The notes below the pieces were generated by a model. The model ran no database searches. It worked only from the letters and a program-made list of their open reading frames with translations, and was not told the DNA's origin. From the NCBI GenBank assembly GCA_963753545.1, contig CAVWCQ010000008.1, forward strand, positions 434,001-498,000: DNA of 64,000 bases, read 5' to 3'. The stretch is from CAVWCQ01 sp963753545 (lineage in GTDB: Bacteria > Chloroflexota > Anaerolineae > Aggregatilineales > Aggregatilineaceae). A program made the translations under genes and the position numbers. How positions within the stretch are numbered: position 1 is the stretch's first letter; each line of letters starts with the position of its first letter. Positions 1 to 9,351 of the stretch are shown here, in pieces.

Positions 1-991
1 AGTGGCGGCGGAGTTTGCAGAAATCCTCGACATATTCAACGAGCAGGGCCGGGTTGGATTCGACGAGGCGGCTGGTGCTGCCCCGCACGCCCCAAACCAC
101 AACCTGCTTGTTGCGTGCCCGCACCGCGCTGAAGACTTCGTTAAAGTCGCGGTCGCCGCTGGCGATGATGAACACATCGGCGCTGGCTTCCATGTTGCTG
201 TCGTCCAGCACTTCTTTGGCGATGCGCATGTCCGCGCTGTTTTTGCCCGGCAGACTGAAGACCGGGTCAATGTTGGAGCGGGCGAGGCGGCTCGGCACTT
301 CGTCGGAGACTTCCCGCCCGGTGCGATCCGTCAGGGGAGCAAGACTCCCGCGCTGGCCCCAGGGGGCATAAGCGGCCATCTGGATAATCTGTCCATGCGA
401 CTGGGCCTGCCGGATCATGCCGTCGACGATATCATCGACATCCAGGATGTAGCCCTGTTCACTCAGGCTGATGGAGATGTTCTCAAAGTCGATGTACAGC
501 GCGACGGTTTTGCTGGGGATGCCGAGAATTGTCTCAAGCGGCTGGAAGATCACGTCTTCCAGGTCGGGCGGCGGCTCATCACCCCAGATACGCACGCGAG
601 CCCGGTCCGTCGTCTGGACGCGATGCACCAGCGTCGAGATGTCGTGCCGGGTGGTGGCGAGAATCAGTTCGTCCACCTGCTGCGATTCGAAGGAAAAATA
701 GTGCATGAGCAGCGCATCGGTCACGACACGCCGTTCTGGCACATTGAACAGTTCGTAGCCTTCGCCCGCAAAAACCTGCTGCACGCTGATCCCGGCGACT
801 CCGCTGGGGCGACGGTAGCGGTTCCAGTCCGCGACGGCAATCGCCACCAGATCGCTCGGACTTTTCAGCCCGGCGGCCAGGGCGGCACTGTTCAACAGCG
901 ACATGGCGACGCTGTGGATATCAGGAGCCACGCCGCGTGCTTCCAGACGCTGTAACAGATCGTCTACGTCAACAATCAAATAAGCTGTCAT
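1..991 (-). CDS. Tandem NYN-domain (LabA/DUF88-like) protein, 3' end outside window
   Basis: The reading frame runs from an ATG at 991 to the left edge with no stop, giving 330 residues of an incomplete protein. Two PIN-like NYN halves are visible. Residues about 1-140 hold an Asp-rich start (IVDVDDL) and a second acidic site (TTRHDIS). Residues about 163-330 form a better conserved domain with YIDFEN, SADMRIAKEV and SGDRDF, which supply the acidic residues of NYN nucleases. NYN proteins are usually metal-dependent RNases or RNA-binding factors; activity here is inferred. The first half looks like a diverged duplicate. The gene is transcribed away from the next gene. Family assignment is strong, the substrate unknown. 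Confidence 0.85.
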   Translation of the reverse strand, partial: MTAYLIVDVDDLLQRLEARGVAPDIHSVAMSLLNSAALAAGLKSPSDLVAIAVADWNRYRRPSGVAGISVQQVFAGEGYELFNVPERRVVTDALLMHYFSFESQQVDELILATTRHDISTLVHRVQTTDRARVRIWGDEPPPDLEDVIFQPLETILGIPSKTVALYIDFENISISLSEQGYILDVDDIVDGMIRQAQSHGQIIQMAAYAPWGQRGSLAPLTDRTGREVSDEVPSRLARSNIDPVFSLPGKNSADMRIAKEVLDDSNMEASADVFIIASGDRDFNEVFSAVRARNKQVVVWGVRGSTSRLVESNPALLVEYVEDFCKLRRH

Positions 992-1537
992 CGGCAGCTC
1001 TCTACCAGCCAACCACTCCTCAGCGCAGGTCAAAGGCGGCTAAGGTCATGCCCAGGGGCAGTTGCAGAGGTTTCGAAAGGGGAATCAGGCTAAAGATACT
1101 AGTTGTGCGCTCAAACCTTCATAACAAAATCATGTTCCGTGTACAACAACACGTCATGGGGAGTGAGGTTTTTTAACACATAAAGTTTCTTTTGCCAGAT
1201 GCCAAACAAAATTGAGCAAAGCTTTTTAAACACTCTGACGACTTTCGAACCTGCCCTTAGTATCATTGTAGCAGGCGATTGGCTGTTAGCCAAGTTGTTT
1301 TTACTGCATTTTAGACAAAGACAACAAGCTTATACAGACAAGACGAAAGAAGTGGTGCTAATAACGCGAGAAACAATGGTAGCGCTAACAGAATTTGAGT
1401 CATGAACGGGGCATGGCCTTTACCGCCCTGGCCAGATAACCGCTGCTGTTTGTTCGCCTTTCATGTTTGGTCACGTTAGAATTAATCATAGACCTAATCG
1501 AACAATCAATACGCCGATACGGGCGAAGGGGATCGTT
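992..1537. other. Divergent intergenic region, AT-rich
   Basis: About 545 bases separate the NYN gene (leftward) from the exporter gene (rightward). The middle, roughly 1090-1400, is clearly richer in A and T than its surroundings. Short open frames exist on both strands, but they lack a good ribosome-binding site and resemble nothing. I see no terminator, tRNA or repeat. It presumably holds the two divergent promoters. Confidence 0.5.
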
Positions 1538-2843
1538 GTGGCAACCAAACTCCCTAATGTAACCAGTCCTCCCTGGGGGACAAACGCCAAGCGGATTGTG
1601 TCGCTGATCATGCTCATTCTGTTTTTCCTGATCGCGCGCAAAGTCAGCGGAAGGGCGTGGTCGACCATCATTATCGCGATGGTGCTGGCCTATTTGCTGT
1701 CGCCGCTGGTGACGTTCTTTGAAAAGCGGCTTGATGCGATCAAAAGCCCTGGGACGCGGCGCACCATCGCCGTCCTGCTGTCGTGGCTGGTGATGCTTGC
1801 CGTTATGGCCCTTATTCTGGGCCTGATTATCCCGGCGATGCTCACCCAGGTGCGCCAGCTTGCATCCGATCTGCCAGACCTCGTGCAGAATTTCCAGGGT
1901 GATCTCGAAAAACGCCTGAGCAAGCCGATTTATGTAGGGGATCGCGTCATCATCCCCTGGGCAGAAATCCAAAGTGCCATCGGTGGAGGAAACGGCCAGG
2001 ACGGGCAGGGCGGGGCAACCCAGGCCCTTCAGGATCGTCTGTTAGGATTGGCTGACTCGGCAGTCACCACGGCGACGAGTGTGCTGTCTTTTTTTCTGTC
2101 GCTGTTTATCGTGCTGATTATGCTGTTTTACCTGATGCGAGACGGCCCGAATTTTGTCACTTATGTTTCTAACTCGATTCCCGAAAGCTACCGGGGCGAC
2201 TTCATGCGGCTGCTGTACGAATTGGGGAAAATCTGGAATTCGTACCTGCGCGGGCAGATGATCCTGAATCTGGCAGTGGGCACGGCAACCTATATTGTGG
2301 TGCTGATTCTCGGCCTGCCCAATCCGCTGCTGCTGGCGACGCTGGCGGGTTTTTTGGAGCTGATCCCCAACCTTGGCCCGACTCTGGCGCTGATCCCCGC
2401 CTTTTTGCTGGCCCTGATTTCGGACAGCTCAACCATCAGCAGCCTGGACGCTGGGCTGGGTTTATGCTGTTATCGTGGCGATAGGGTACACGGGCATCCA
2501 GCAGCTAGAGGCGATCTTTCTGGTGCCGCGCATCATGGGCAGCAGCCTCGACCTGCATCCCTTTGTGGTGCTGGTCGCCATCCTGATCGGGGCCAGCCTG
2601 GGTGGGCTGCTGGGCGTTATTTTGGCGGCTCCGGCAACGGCAACCCTGCGCCTGTTTGGTCGCTATCTGCGCGCCAAGCTGCTCGATGAAGAAGCATTCC
2701 CGGCGATGCCGGCCTTTATGGCCGAGTCGCGCGGGGTGACGCACCGCCTGCTGCATTTCTTCCTCAGCCGCCGTTTCCCGATGGTTCCGCCGGAAGATGT
2801 CACGCGGGAGGTTGCAGAAATGGCTGCGGCGCGCGGGCGTTAG
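1538..2843 (+). CDS. AI-2E family transporter (frameshifted near 2437)
   Basis: Polytopic membrane protein of the AI-2E/PerM exporter family (about 430 residues when joined). Hydrophobic segments lie at the N-terminus, followed by a soluble loop and a C-terminal block of helices with the family pattern LIPNLGPTLALIPAFLLAL and later GYTGIQQLEAIFLVPRIMG. These two parts are in different frames. The break lies at 2430-2455; dropping one base (for example C2437 in an ATC) gives a continuous family-like SSTIAAWTLGWVYAV. I chose the GTG at 1538 because AAGGGG stands six bases upstream; an ATG at 1463 is in frame but has no Shine-Dalgarno and adds atypical residues. The substrate is unknown. Confidence 0.8.
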
Positions 2844-2971
2844 GGTTCGACTGGCGATAACCAAAACATCCGCCAGTGCGCTCAGGAACGTATATTCAGT
2901 TAGGAAGACAGTGTGCGGGCGATCCTTGCCCGCCGCTTCATTTTATTGTTTTTGTGAACGAGGATAACACC

Positions 2972-3934
2972 ATGCAATCAGAATCCCAGACGTTTACACG
3001 ATCTGCCATCAACATCCGTCCTGCTCAGCCCTCGGATCGGGCCGCCCTGGAAGCCATTGCCGCGCAGACCTGGGAAGGATCAGACTATCTGCCCCGCGTC
3101 CTGGATACATGGTTCAACGATCCGGACGGCGGCTTTTATGTGGTGACGATAGCGGATCGGGTGATTGGCGTGGGGAAGATGACCCGCTACGGCGACGGCG
3201 AATGGTGGATGGAAGGGTTACGCATTGATCCCGCCTTTCAAGGGCAGGGGCTGGCACGAGTGCTGCATCACTTCATCCTGAACCAGGTGCGGCAGGTTGG
3301 CAGCGGCGTCGTGCGCTTCAGCACTGCATCGAATAATCAGGCTGTCGGCAAGCTTGCCAGCGAAACGGGCTTCCAGTTGGTGGGTAAATTTATGATCTAC
3401 TGGGCGGCGGTCCTGGACGAACCAGCCGAAGGGCTGCGCAAACTGGGCGAGCCGGACCTGCCGCGCTTGCGGGCGTGGCTTGAATCGTCAGCTTATTATG
3501 GTCTGGTGCAGCACAGCATCGAATCGGAGTGGAGCTACCAGTTTTTGACCGACGAACGGCTGGCTGCTCGCTTAAAATCCGGGCTTGTTTATGGCTGGCT
3601 GCCCACTGATCAGATCGCGGGGGTGGTTATTTTTAACGAGAATTCCTTTGAGCGTTTTCCTTCGCCAAATGTGATCAAGGTTGGCTACCTGGATGCAGCC
3701 CTGCCCGATTGGCCTCTCATCGTGCGCGATGCGCGGCGAGTGGCGGCAGCGCTGGGATCGCAGGAAATCCAACTGAAGGTGCTGGACCAGCCCGAACGGA
3801 TAGCCGCCATCGAGCAAGCCGGATTTGTCAATGACTGGGAGGACGGCCTGGGGCTGCTGCTTTACTCCCGCGAGATCAGCCTGACACAAAAGGCCGAGGT
3901 GCGGACCGAAAACCTGCCGCCTGTCGAGAAATAA
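2972..3934 (+). CDS. GNAT family N-acetyltransferase
   Basis: 320-residue acetyltransferase. The N-terminal half is a standard GNAT fold, with INIRPAQPSD as the first strand and the acetyl-CoA pyrophosphate loop around GLRIDPAFQGQGLARVL (Q/R-x-x-G-x-G/A type). The C-terminal half (about residues 160-310) resembles a second, degenerate GNAT domain without a clear loop. The start is the ATG at 2972 behind CGAGGA; an earlier in-frame ATG at 2876 adds residues that do not fit the fold. It stands alone between the exporter and a small acidic protein. The acceptor substrate cannot be told from sequence. Confidence 0.85.
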   Translation: MQSESQTFTRSAINIRPAQPSDRAALEAIAAQTWEGSDYLPRVLDTWFNDPDGGFYVVTIADRVIGVGKMTRYGDGEWWMEGLRIDPAFQGQGLARVLHHFILNQVRQVGSGVVRFSTASNNQAVGKLASETGFQLVGKFMIYWAAVLDEPAEGLRKLGEPDLPRLRAWLESSAYYGLVQHSIESEWSYQFLTDERLAARLKSGLVYGWLPTDQIAGVVIFNENSFERFPSPNVIKVGYLDAALPDWPLIVRDARRVAAALGSQEIQLKVLDQPERIAAIEQAGFVNDWEDGLGLLLYSREISLTQKAEVRTENLPPVEK

Positions 3935-4049
3935 GACCTTTGCGGTGAGTTTGTTTTTATTGCCGTTTTCACGCGAAGCCACTCTGGACAAATGCCCCTT
4001 GAGCGGCGACAATCTGTAGATAGCTTGTTGCATCTCAAGGAGCATACTC

Positions 4050-4361
4050 ATGATGAATAACGATTTACCCGAAATCCCTACCGACACCATTGCCGAGACC
4101 GACAATTACACCATCTGGGTCGCTGAAGAACCGGACGGGGAAGTTACCTATCACATGGAACTCGGCCCGGTGACGGTTCACTTTTTCAAGGAAGAATGGG
4201 ACGAATTCGTCGATATGATTGACGCCGCGGGCGAGCCTGAAGCGACGGACGGCGAAGAAGAAGCTGCCATCGAAGTCGAACTCGACTGGGGTTCACTCTA
4301 TTTCACCCGCGAAGAATGGACCGAATTCCGCGCGCTGCTGGCGCAGGTCGAAGAAAAATAA
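4050..4361 (+). CDS. Small acidic hypothetical protein with internal repeat
   Basis: 103 residues, strongly acidic, no signal peptide or membrane segment. It contains two related units, VTVHFFKEEWDEFVDMI near residue 35 and GSLYFTREEWTEFRALL near residue 82, so it probably arose by duplication of a strand-helix unit ending in a W-x-E-F motif. The start has a good AAGGAG eight bases upstream (ATGATG, either codon possible). A factor-independent terminator follows. I recognise no family and assign no function. Confidence 0.75.
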   Translation: MMNNDLPEIPTDTIAETDNYTIWVAEEPDGEVTYHMELGPVTVHFFKEEWDEFVDMIDAAGEPEATDGEEEAAIEVELDWGSLYFTREEWTEFRALLAQVEEK

Positions 4362-4388
4362 GCGTTTTCGGTACGAGGGATTTGCTTG

Positions 4389-4415
4389 AGGGGCGGTTTC
4401 GCCCCTTTTGTTTTT
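4389..4415 (+). terminator. Rho-independent terminator
   Basis: Perfect 7-bp stem AGGGGCG/CGCCCCT with a GTTT loop, followed by TTTTGTTTTT. It sits 27 bases after the stop of the small acidic gene, so it ends that transcript and separates it from the methyltransferase gene. Confidence 0.8.
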
Positions 4416-4433
4416 AGATGGCATGAGGCGATT

Positions 4434-5622
4434 TTGGACGACGCAGCATTCACATTTTTGTCCGGTCCGGCGGGGCGGGCTGTGTTGGACCGCTTATCAG
4501 CCGCCGATCTGAGCGAGTCACAGACACTCGCCCGGCTGTCGGAACTGCGGCGCGATTGGCCCGCAGCGCTGGCAGGCGCGGCGCTGACCCTGGCCCGATT
4601 GCGGCGGCGCGGCAGTGATAAATTCAGCCGGGCAGAGGCCATGTATTTCACGCCGGACGGTTTGGAACAGGCCAGCGGCGAGATCGTCAGCGGGTGGCGG
4701 GTGCGGCGTCTGACCGGATATAAACGAATCGCGGATCGGCTGCGGGATTGGCGGAGATACGCTTGCTCTCGCTTCGATCCCCGGCGCAAGCGTGATCGGC
4801 CTCGATAATGATCCGCTCCGGCTGCGGATGGCCCGCGCCAACAGGGATGTTTACGGACGTTCCGCCGATTTTGTGACCGCCGATTTGCTCGATCCACTGC
4901 CGCTGCGAGGTGTCGAGGCGGCATTTTTTGACCCGGCCCGGCGCGAGGCTGGTCGGCGCGTTTTCTCCGTGTCGGATTATCTGCCGCCATTGGATCGAAT
5001 CACCACCTGGGATTTTGAGACGCTGGCCGTCAAACTGTCGCCGGGTGTGGACCTGGACGAACTGCGTGCCTATACGGCACAGGGGTCGGGTGTGGAGTTT
5101 GTCAGCCTGGACGGGGAACTTAAAGAGGCCGTGTTGTGGAGCGGCGCTTCAGGGTTTGCGGGCAGTTGGGCGTCCCGCTTGGAACGCGACGGCTCCGGGG
5201 AAACGCTCATTCCCCTCGATTTGCCCGCGCCGCCTGTTGCTGAGCCGCTGGCTTATCTCTATGAGCCTGATCCTGCCGTGATCCGCGCCGGACTGCTGGG
5301 CGAACTGGCAGTGCGGCTGGGGATCAATGCCTGCCGGATCGATGAAACCATCGCTTTCTTGACATCCAATTCTTATGTAACATCACACTGGGCACGCGTC
5401 TGGCCCGTCTGGGAATGGATGCCCTTCCACCTCAAGCGACTGCGGGCGGTTTTACGGGCGCGCGGCGTCGGATCAGTGACCGTCAAGAAGCGCGGCAGTC
5501 CGATCAGCCCCGAAGACCTGATCCGCCAGCTTAAACTGGGCGGCGGCGGAGAATCCGCCGTTGTCGTGCTGACTCACGTCGCCGGGAAGCCTGCCGCGCT
5601 CATCTGCGGCGAAATCTTGTAG
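4434..5622 (+). CDS. Class I SAM methyltransferase with THUMP-like domain (frameshifted near 4737)
   Basis: Joined product of about 395 residues. The N-terminal region (LDDAAFTFLSGPAGRAVLDRL) is a helical domain typical of this methyltransferase group. The SAM site is split by a frame change: the first frame ends in KRIAD and the next frame continues with GCGIGGDTLALA and VIGLDND, together motif I and the acidic ribose-binding residue. The family usually has one residue between D and GCG, so two bases are probably missing after GATC (4734-4737). FFDPARR is the DPAR motif, and the C-terminus (VTVKKRGSPISPEDLIRQL) is the THUMP-like domain. The start is uncertain; a TTG at 4434 fits best. Probably RNA- or rRNA-directed, by inference. 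Confidence 0.75.
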
Positions 5623-5651
5623 GGGCGCCGCTTGCTGCGCCCAAGAAATGG

Positions 5652-6545
5652 TTAGTTTGCCTTGTTCAGCAGCGTATCCTCAAAAAATCCAATCACCCGC
5701 TGCTCGTATTCATCGGGGTAACGGCTGAACGCTTTGGTGTGATCGACATCCGGCACGATCCAGAGCGTGCCGTGTTCCCCAACGGCTTTGGCAAACAGCT
5801 CGTTATATTCGATTTCCTCGCTGTTTTTGCCCGCTGCCATAAAGAGATAGGCCGTCGAGTCGGTCGCTTTGATCGACTGTAACAGTGTCGGGTCCGGCTG
5901 ATCTTCCCCGGTGAAGATGCCGACCCAGAAATCAACGCTGGCCTTGACAAAATAACGCTTGAAGGGCTTGTTCTTGGGCAGGGATCGATATTCCTGGGTG
6001 CTGCGGGCCGTTGCGCCATCCGCAACAATCGCCTTGATCTGGGGATAGGTCGAGGCCGCGCCGAGCAAAACTTCGCCGCCCATCGACGTGCCCAGCCCGC
6101 CAATCGCCTTAACGTCCGCCTGATCCTGCAAAAAATTAACAGCCGCTCCCACGTCGAGCGTACCCGTCCAGCCGTAGCGGTTGATCTTGCCGTCACTCTC
6201 GCCGCGCCCGCGTGGGTCCAGGGCCAGCACGCCGAAGCCGTGTTGTGCCAGCATTTCGGATCGTTCCCGTTGGCTGCTGCGCGATCCGCTTGCGCCGGGA
6301 AAGACAATGATCACCGCGCCGTTTTGCGGCGGTGCATACCATGCCGCCAGCTTGATCCCGTCACTGGTTTTGAGCGAAACTTCCTGAAATCCGGCAGGCG
6401 GCGCGCCTACGTCGCCTTTAGCCGTCGGCAAAACCGCGGCGACGGCGACAATAAACGGCAAAACTACATAGAGGCCAAGAACCAGCGTGACGAGGGCAAT
6501 AATCAGCCAGCGCGTGCTGCGGCGTTTGGGCAGTCTAAGTTTCAT
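5652..6545 (-). CDS. Alpha/beta hydrolase, membrane-anchored
   Basis: 297 residues. An N-terminal basic stretch is followed by one transmembrane helix (about residues 13-35), so the enzyme is anchored with its catalytic domain outside. The hydrolase fold is clear: oxyanion region IIVFPGASGSR, nucleophile elbow GTSMGGE, late acidic residue, and the catalytic His probably in DVDHTKAF. It resembles the YqkD/BAAT-like esterase group. The start at 6545 has GGGAGA upstream. A palindromic dispersed repeat lies on each side. The substrate is unknown. Confidence 0.85.
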   Translation of the reverse strand: MKLRLPKRRSTRWLIIALVTLVLGLYVVLPFIVAVAAVLPTAKGDVGAPPAGFQEVSLKTSDGIKLAAWYAPPQNGAVIIVFPGASGSRSSQRERSEMLAQHGFGVLALDPRGRGESDGKINRYGWTGTLDVGAAVNFLQDQADVKAIGGLGTSMGGEVLLGAASTYPQIKAIVADGATARSTQEYRSLPKNKPFKRYFVKASVDFWVGIFTGEDQPDPTLLQSIKATDSTAYLFMAAGKNSEEIEYNELFAKAVGEHGTLWIVPDVDHTKAFSRYPDEYEQRVIGFFEDTLLNKAN

Positions 6546-6620
6546 TTTTTTCTCCCGATTATCCTTTAATGCGTAGGGGCAGGGCTTGCCCTGCCCAGTT
6601 TTTGTAGATGTGTGGTGGGC

Positions 6621-7413
6621 CTATCCATAAATCCGTGACAGCAGGCGATCCATCAGCGCCGGGAAGCGCTTGCCCGCCCAGATAAATAAACTATCGATTG
6701 GGCGCAGCGCAGTGGTGCGCGGCCTGCGTTCGAGGGCGCGCGCAATTCCCCCGGCGACCTTCTCCGGCGTCATGGTCGGCCATTTGCTGGCGACTCGCCC
6801 CGGCTGACCGCGCCGTTTTTCTGAAAATTCGGTGTGCGTCTGCCCGACGTGCAGCACCGACACGTAGATGTGATCCGCTTTCAGTTCGCCGCGCAGCGAA
6901 CGCGCCAGGGCATCCGTTGCCGCTTTGCTGGCACTGTAGATCGAAGCGTAGGGCGCGGGAACAGGTCCCAAAATGGACGAAATGAAGATGATATGTCCGC
7001 CGCCGCTGGCCCGCAGTGCCGGAACTGCTGCCCGGATACTGTGGATCACCCCGTCGATGTTGGTCCGCAGCACCGTTTCGATATCCGCCCAATCCGATTC
7101 AACCAGCGCGCCTCGATGTCCCAACCCGGCGTTGGCGATCAGCACATCCAGGCGGTTAAATTCCGCCAGAGTCAGGGCGACGGCGCGCTGCATCGCGGCA
7201 GCGATCGGTCACATCGGCTTCGAGCGCCAGAATTTTACCGGGCAGTTTTTTCTTCTCGGCTTCTTTGACCAGTTCCGCCAATCGATCCGCGCGGCGGCCT
7301 GTCACAGCGACATTTTCGCCCATCGCGGCAAAGAGTAGCGCGGCGGCCCGTCCAATGCCCGATGTGCCGCCCGTGATGAGGTGGGTACGTACAGGTTTCA
7401 ACCGTGTCTCCAT
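6621..7413 (-). CDS. Short-chain dehydrogenase/reductase (frameshifted near 7205)
   Basis: Joined length about 263 residues. Rossmann motif TGGTSGIG near residue 15, NADP-type TGRRADRL after the second strand, NAG motif (LIANAGLG), catalytic Ser in IFISS and the YSASK catalytic pair are all present, so this is a classical SDR. Residues up to DVTD are in one frame and AAAMQRAVAL onward in the next. The break is at a GATC (7203-7206); removing one base gives DVTDAAAMQRAV, which matches the family spacing. The C-terminus carries a hydrophobic stretch. Substrate unknown. Confidence 0.85.
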
Positions 7414-7475
7414 TGAGCGCCTATTCGTTTTGTAGGGGCGCTGCTTGCCGCGCCCAATGAATTACGGATAGGTTG

Positions 7476-7847
7476 TTAGCCGAACAGGGCGAGAACCAAC
7501 AAACTGAGTGCAACCGTGAGCACGGCGACGATCACCGACTGCAAAAAGCAGGCGAACGCGCCGAGATTGTAATCGTTACCCCGCCGCGCGCTTTTGCTCA
7601 TATCATCTGCTCCGGCGGAAGACGCGATCAGATACCCCGCGCTGCGCGTCGAATTATAGCCGCCCATCATACTGAACGCGCCAATGCCAACCAGGGCAAT
7701 CGCCCCCAGGATCATCAGGTTGGCAAAGTCCGATACACTTTTAAAGTGCAGCGCCCAACCCGCCAGGGTGACAATAACCAGCAGGCTAATTTCCAACACC
7801 AGGAGGACCTTCCACCCGGCGAGAATACTCAATAAACAGCCTTTCAT
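7476..7847 (-). CDS. Small membrane protein, function unknown
   Basis: 123 residues with about three hydrophobic segments: near residues 8-30, 37-55 and at the C-terminus (VIVAVLTVALSLLVLALFG). A small polar loop (SSAGADDMSKSARRGNDYN) lies between the second and third. The ATG at 7847 was chosen because the frame upstream is Arg-rich and overlaps the next gene. That next gene (secreted propeller) ends 36 bases upstream, so the two may be cotranscribed. I do not recognise the family. Confidence 0.65.
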   Translation of the reverse strand: MKGCLLSILAGWKVLLVLEISLLVIVTLAGWALHFKSVSDFANLMILGAIALVGIGAFSMMGGYNSTRSAGYLIASSAGADDMSKSARRGNDYNLGAFACFLQSVIVAVLTVALSLLVLALFG

Positions 7848-7882
7848 GACCTTACTCTTTATCTGGGCATACCGCCCCAATC

Positions 7883-9133
7883 TTACCGGATAGGACGTGC
7901 CACCACGCCCCACACATCGTCCGCGATAGTGTCGTCCTCGCCGCCGCTGTTCACGATCCGCCACAGATGCGTGGTGGGCAGATAGGGAGCCAGGGCCGGG
8001 CTGTTGATCGGCGTACTTGCCGGGATGAGACCCTGGTTGATGGCGTCGATCAATGCGCCGTTAGCGTCGACTACGACCGCGAATACATATTGATCCGTTG
8101 CTGCCAGCGAACTGATGCCGTACACATCGGAGCGGGTTGCCAGTTCGCGGATCACGCTTGTCACCAGATTCAAGCGGTAGACGGTGATATTGGCGCTGCG
8201 CGTATCCACGTTAAAGGGTGGAGTCGCTGTCAGTTCGAGTGGGTGATCCGGGTTGGATCGCGCCGCGATATAGAGCCACGTATCATCGGGCGACCATGCC
8301 ATCCGTTCCACTGTGCCCAGTCCGCCCGCGATCTCGATCTGGTAATCTCGCGTGCCGCCCGTGATCAGATCGATGACACGGATCGCGCCGGAAGTCGTCG
8401 GTCCGGCGAGATGCGTGCGGGTCAGGTTGATCGCCGCCGCGCCGGGGATGAAGTTCGCATCGTAGAGCGCATAGTCGCCTGTGCCGACATTAAACCGCGC
8501 CAATCCCGGATCGGGGAAGCAGCACGTTCCAAACAGATTCGAGCCGTAGGAGGGCCACAGGTTCGGGCGTCCCGATCCGAGCAGGCCGCCGTCCCGCGCA
8601 TAAAGCGCCGCTGCCAGTGTCAGGTTGACGATCTTCGCGCTGGCATCGAAGCGCCCATAATACCCCGCCAGCCGCCCGGTGCCGCCGTCACTCAACAGCA
8701 AACTCAATTCGCGGATGGGAAACGACAGAATCCCTTCCTCGACAGGCTGCGGGGAGGCGCTTTCCAGATAGTAGAGCGTATCGCCATCCTGCGAGATCGT
8801 CAGGGTGCGCCCGTAAGAGCCAGACATCTGCACCGCCGCCCCGCCGAGCGGTCCGGTTGCATAGAGGCCGTCGTCGCGGGCAATGTAAAGGGTCTGCCCG
8901 TTAGCGGTCCAGAACAGGCGCGCCCCTTGCCCAGCCGTAAAGATCGGCCCGGTTTGTATGGTAGGCAGGCCGTTTGCGCCGGCCAGGGTCACCGTATTAT
9001 GTTGGACATAGGCCAGCGCCGCCGTGTTATTGTCCTGTGCTGCACTCTGCGCTGCGCCTGGAACTGCTGGGAAAAGTACGGCTGCGACGAGTCCAATCAG
9101 CGCCAGCCGCCACACGATCCGCCTGATGCTCAT
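7883..9133 (-). CDS. Secreted beta-propeller-like protein
   Basis: 416 residues with a cleavable signal peptide (IVWRLALIGLVAAVLFPAVPGAAQS). The rest is beta-rich with repeating blades, e.g. GARLFWTANGQTLYIARDDGLYA, YGRTLTISQDGDTLYYL and MAWSPDDTWLYIAARS, the pattern of TolB/WD40-like propellers. Such proteins usually bind partners or ligands outside the cell; no catalytic residues are visible. It belongs to a group of at least six propeller genes in this window. It is divergent from the MBL hydrolase gene. Confidence 0.75.
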   Translation of the reverse strand: MSIRRIVWRLALIGLVAAVLFPAVPGAAQSAAQDNNTAALAYVQHNTVTLAGANGLPTIQTGPIFTAGQGARLFWTANGQTLYIARDDGLYATGPLGGAAVQMSGSYGRTLTISQDGDTLYYLESASPQPVEEGILSFPIRELSLLLSDGGTGRLAGYYGRFDASAKIVNLTLAAALYARDGGLLGSGRPNLWPSYGSNLFGTCCFPDPGLARFNVGTGDYALYDANFIPGAAAINLTRTHLAGPTTSGAIRVIDLITGGTRDYQIEIAGGLGTVERMAWSPDDTWLYIAARSNPDHPLELTATPPFNVDTRSANITVYRLNLVTSVIRELATRSDVYGISSLAATDQYVFAVVVDANGALIDAINQGLIPASTPINSPALAPYLPTTHLWRIVNSGGEDDTIADDVWGVVARPIR

Positions 9134-9202
9134 CCTTTATCCCTCCTGGTGGTGCATGACGTAGTGTACCCTGCATGGCTCAGATGGGAAACTGAAGTTA
9201 AC

Positions 9203-9231
9203 TTGACGAAACAGAACTTGTGTTCTATCAT
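9203..9231 (+). promoter_or_regulatory. Promoter with LexA-like operator in the spacer
   Basis: TTGACG, a 17-base spacer and TATCAT form a near-consensus vegetative promoter. The spacer contains CAGAACTTGTGTTCTA (9212-9227), a GAAC-N4-GTTC inverted repeat like the LexA box of Gram-positive-type SOS systems. The same arrangement occurs at 34072 and 58506. It points to the MBL hydrolase gene 120 bases downstream. A five-codon ORF at 9241 (after GGGGAG) lies in the leader. Confidence 0.65.
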
Positions 9232-9351
9232 TAGGGGAGTGATGGTGACACAGTAAGTGGTGAAATGATGCATTCATAAAGGGCAAGGCGTCCCGCAGGG
9301 AGGCTTCGTACTGTCTTGCCCCGTTGGTCTATCTTTTATAAGGAAATGATC

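Noticed and set aside
2..955. Long open frame on the plus strand over the first kilobase
   Set aside because: It is the antisense of the NYN gene; its residues show no family pattern, whereas the minus-strand frame has clear NYN motifs.
1111..1405. Short open frames on both strands in the AT-rich gap
   Set aside because: No convincing ribosome-binding site, no family resemblance, and composition unlike coding sequence.
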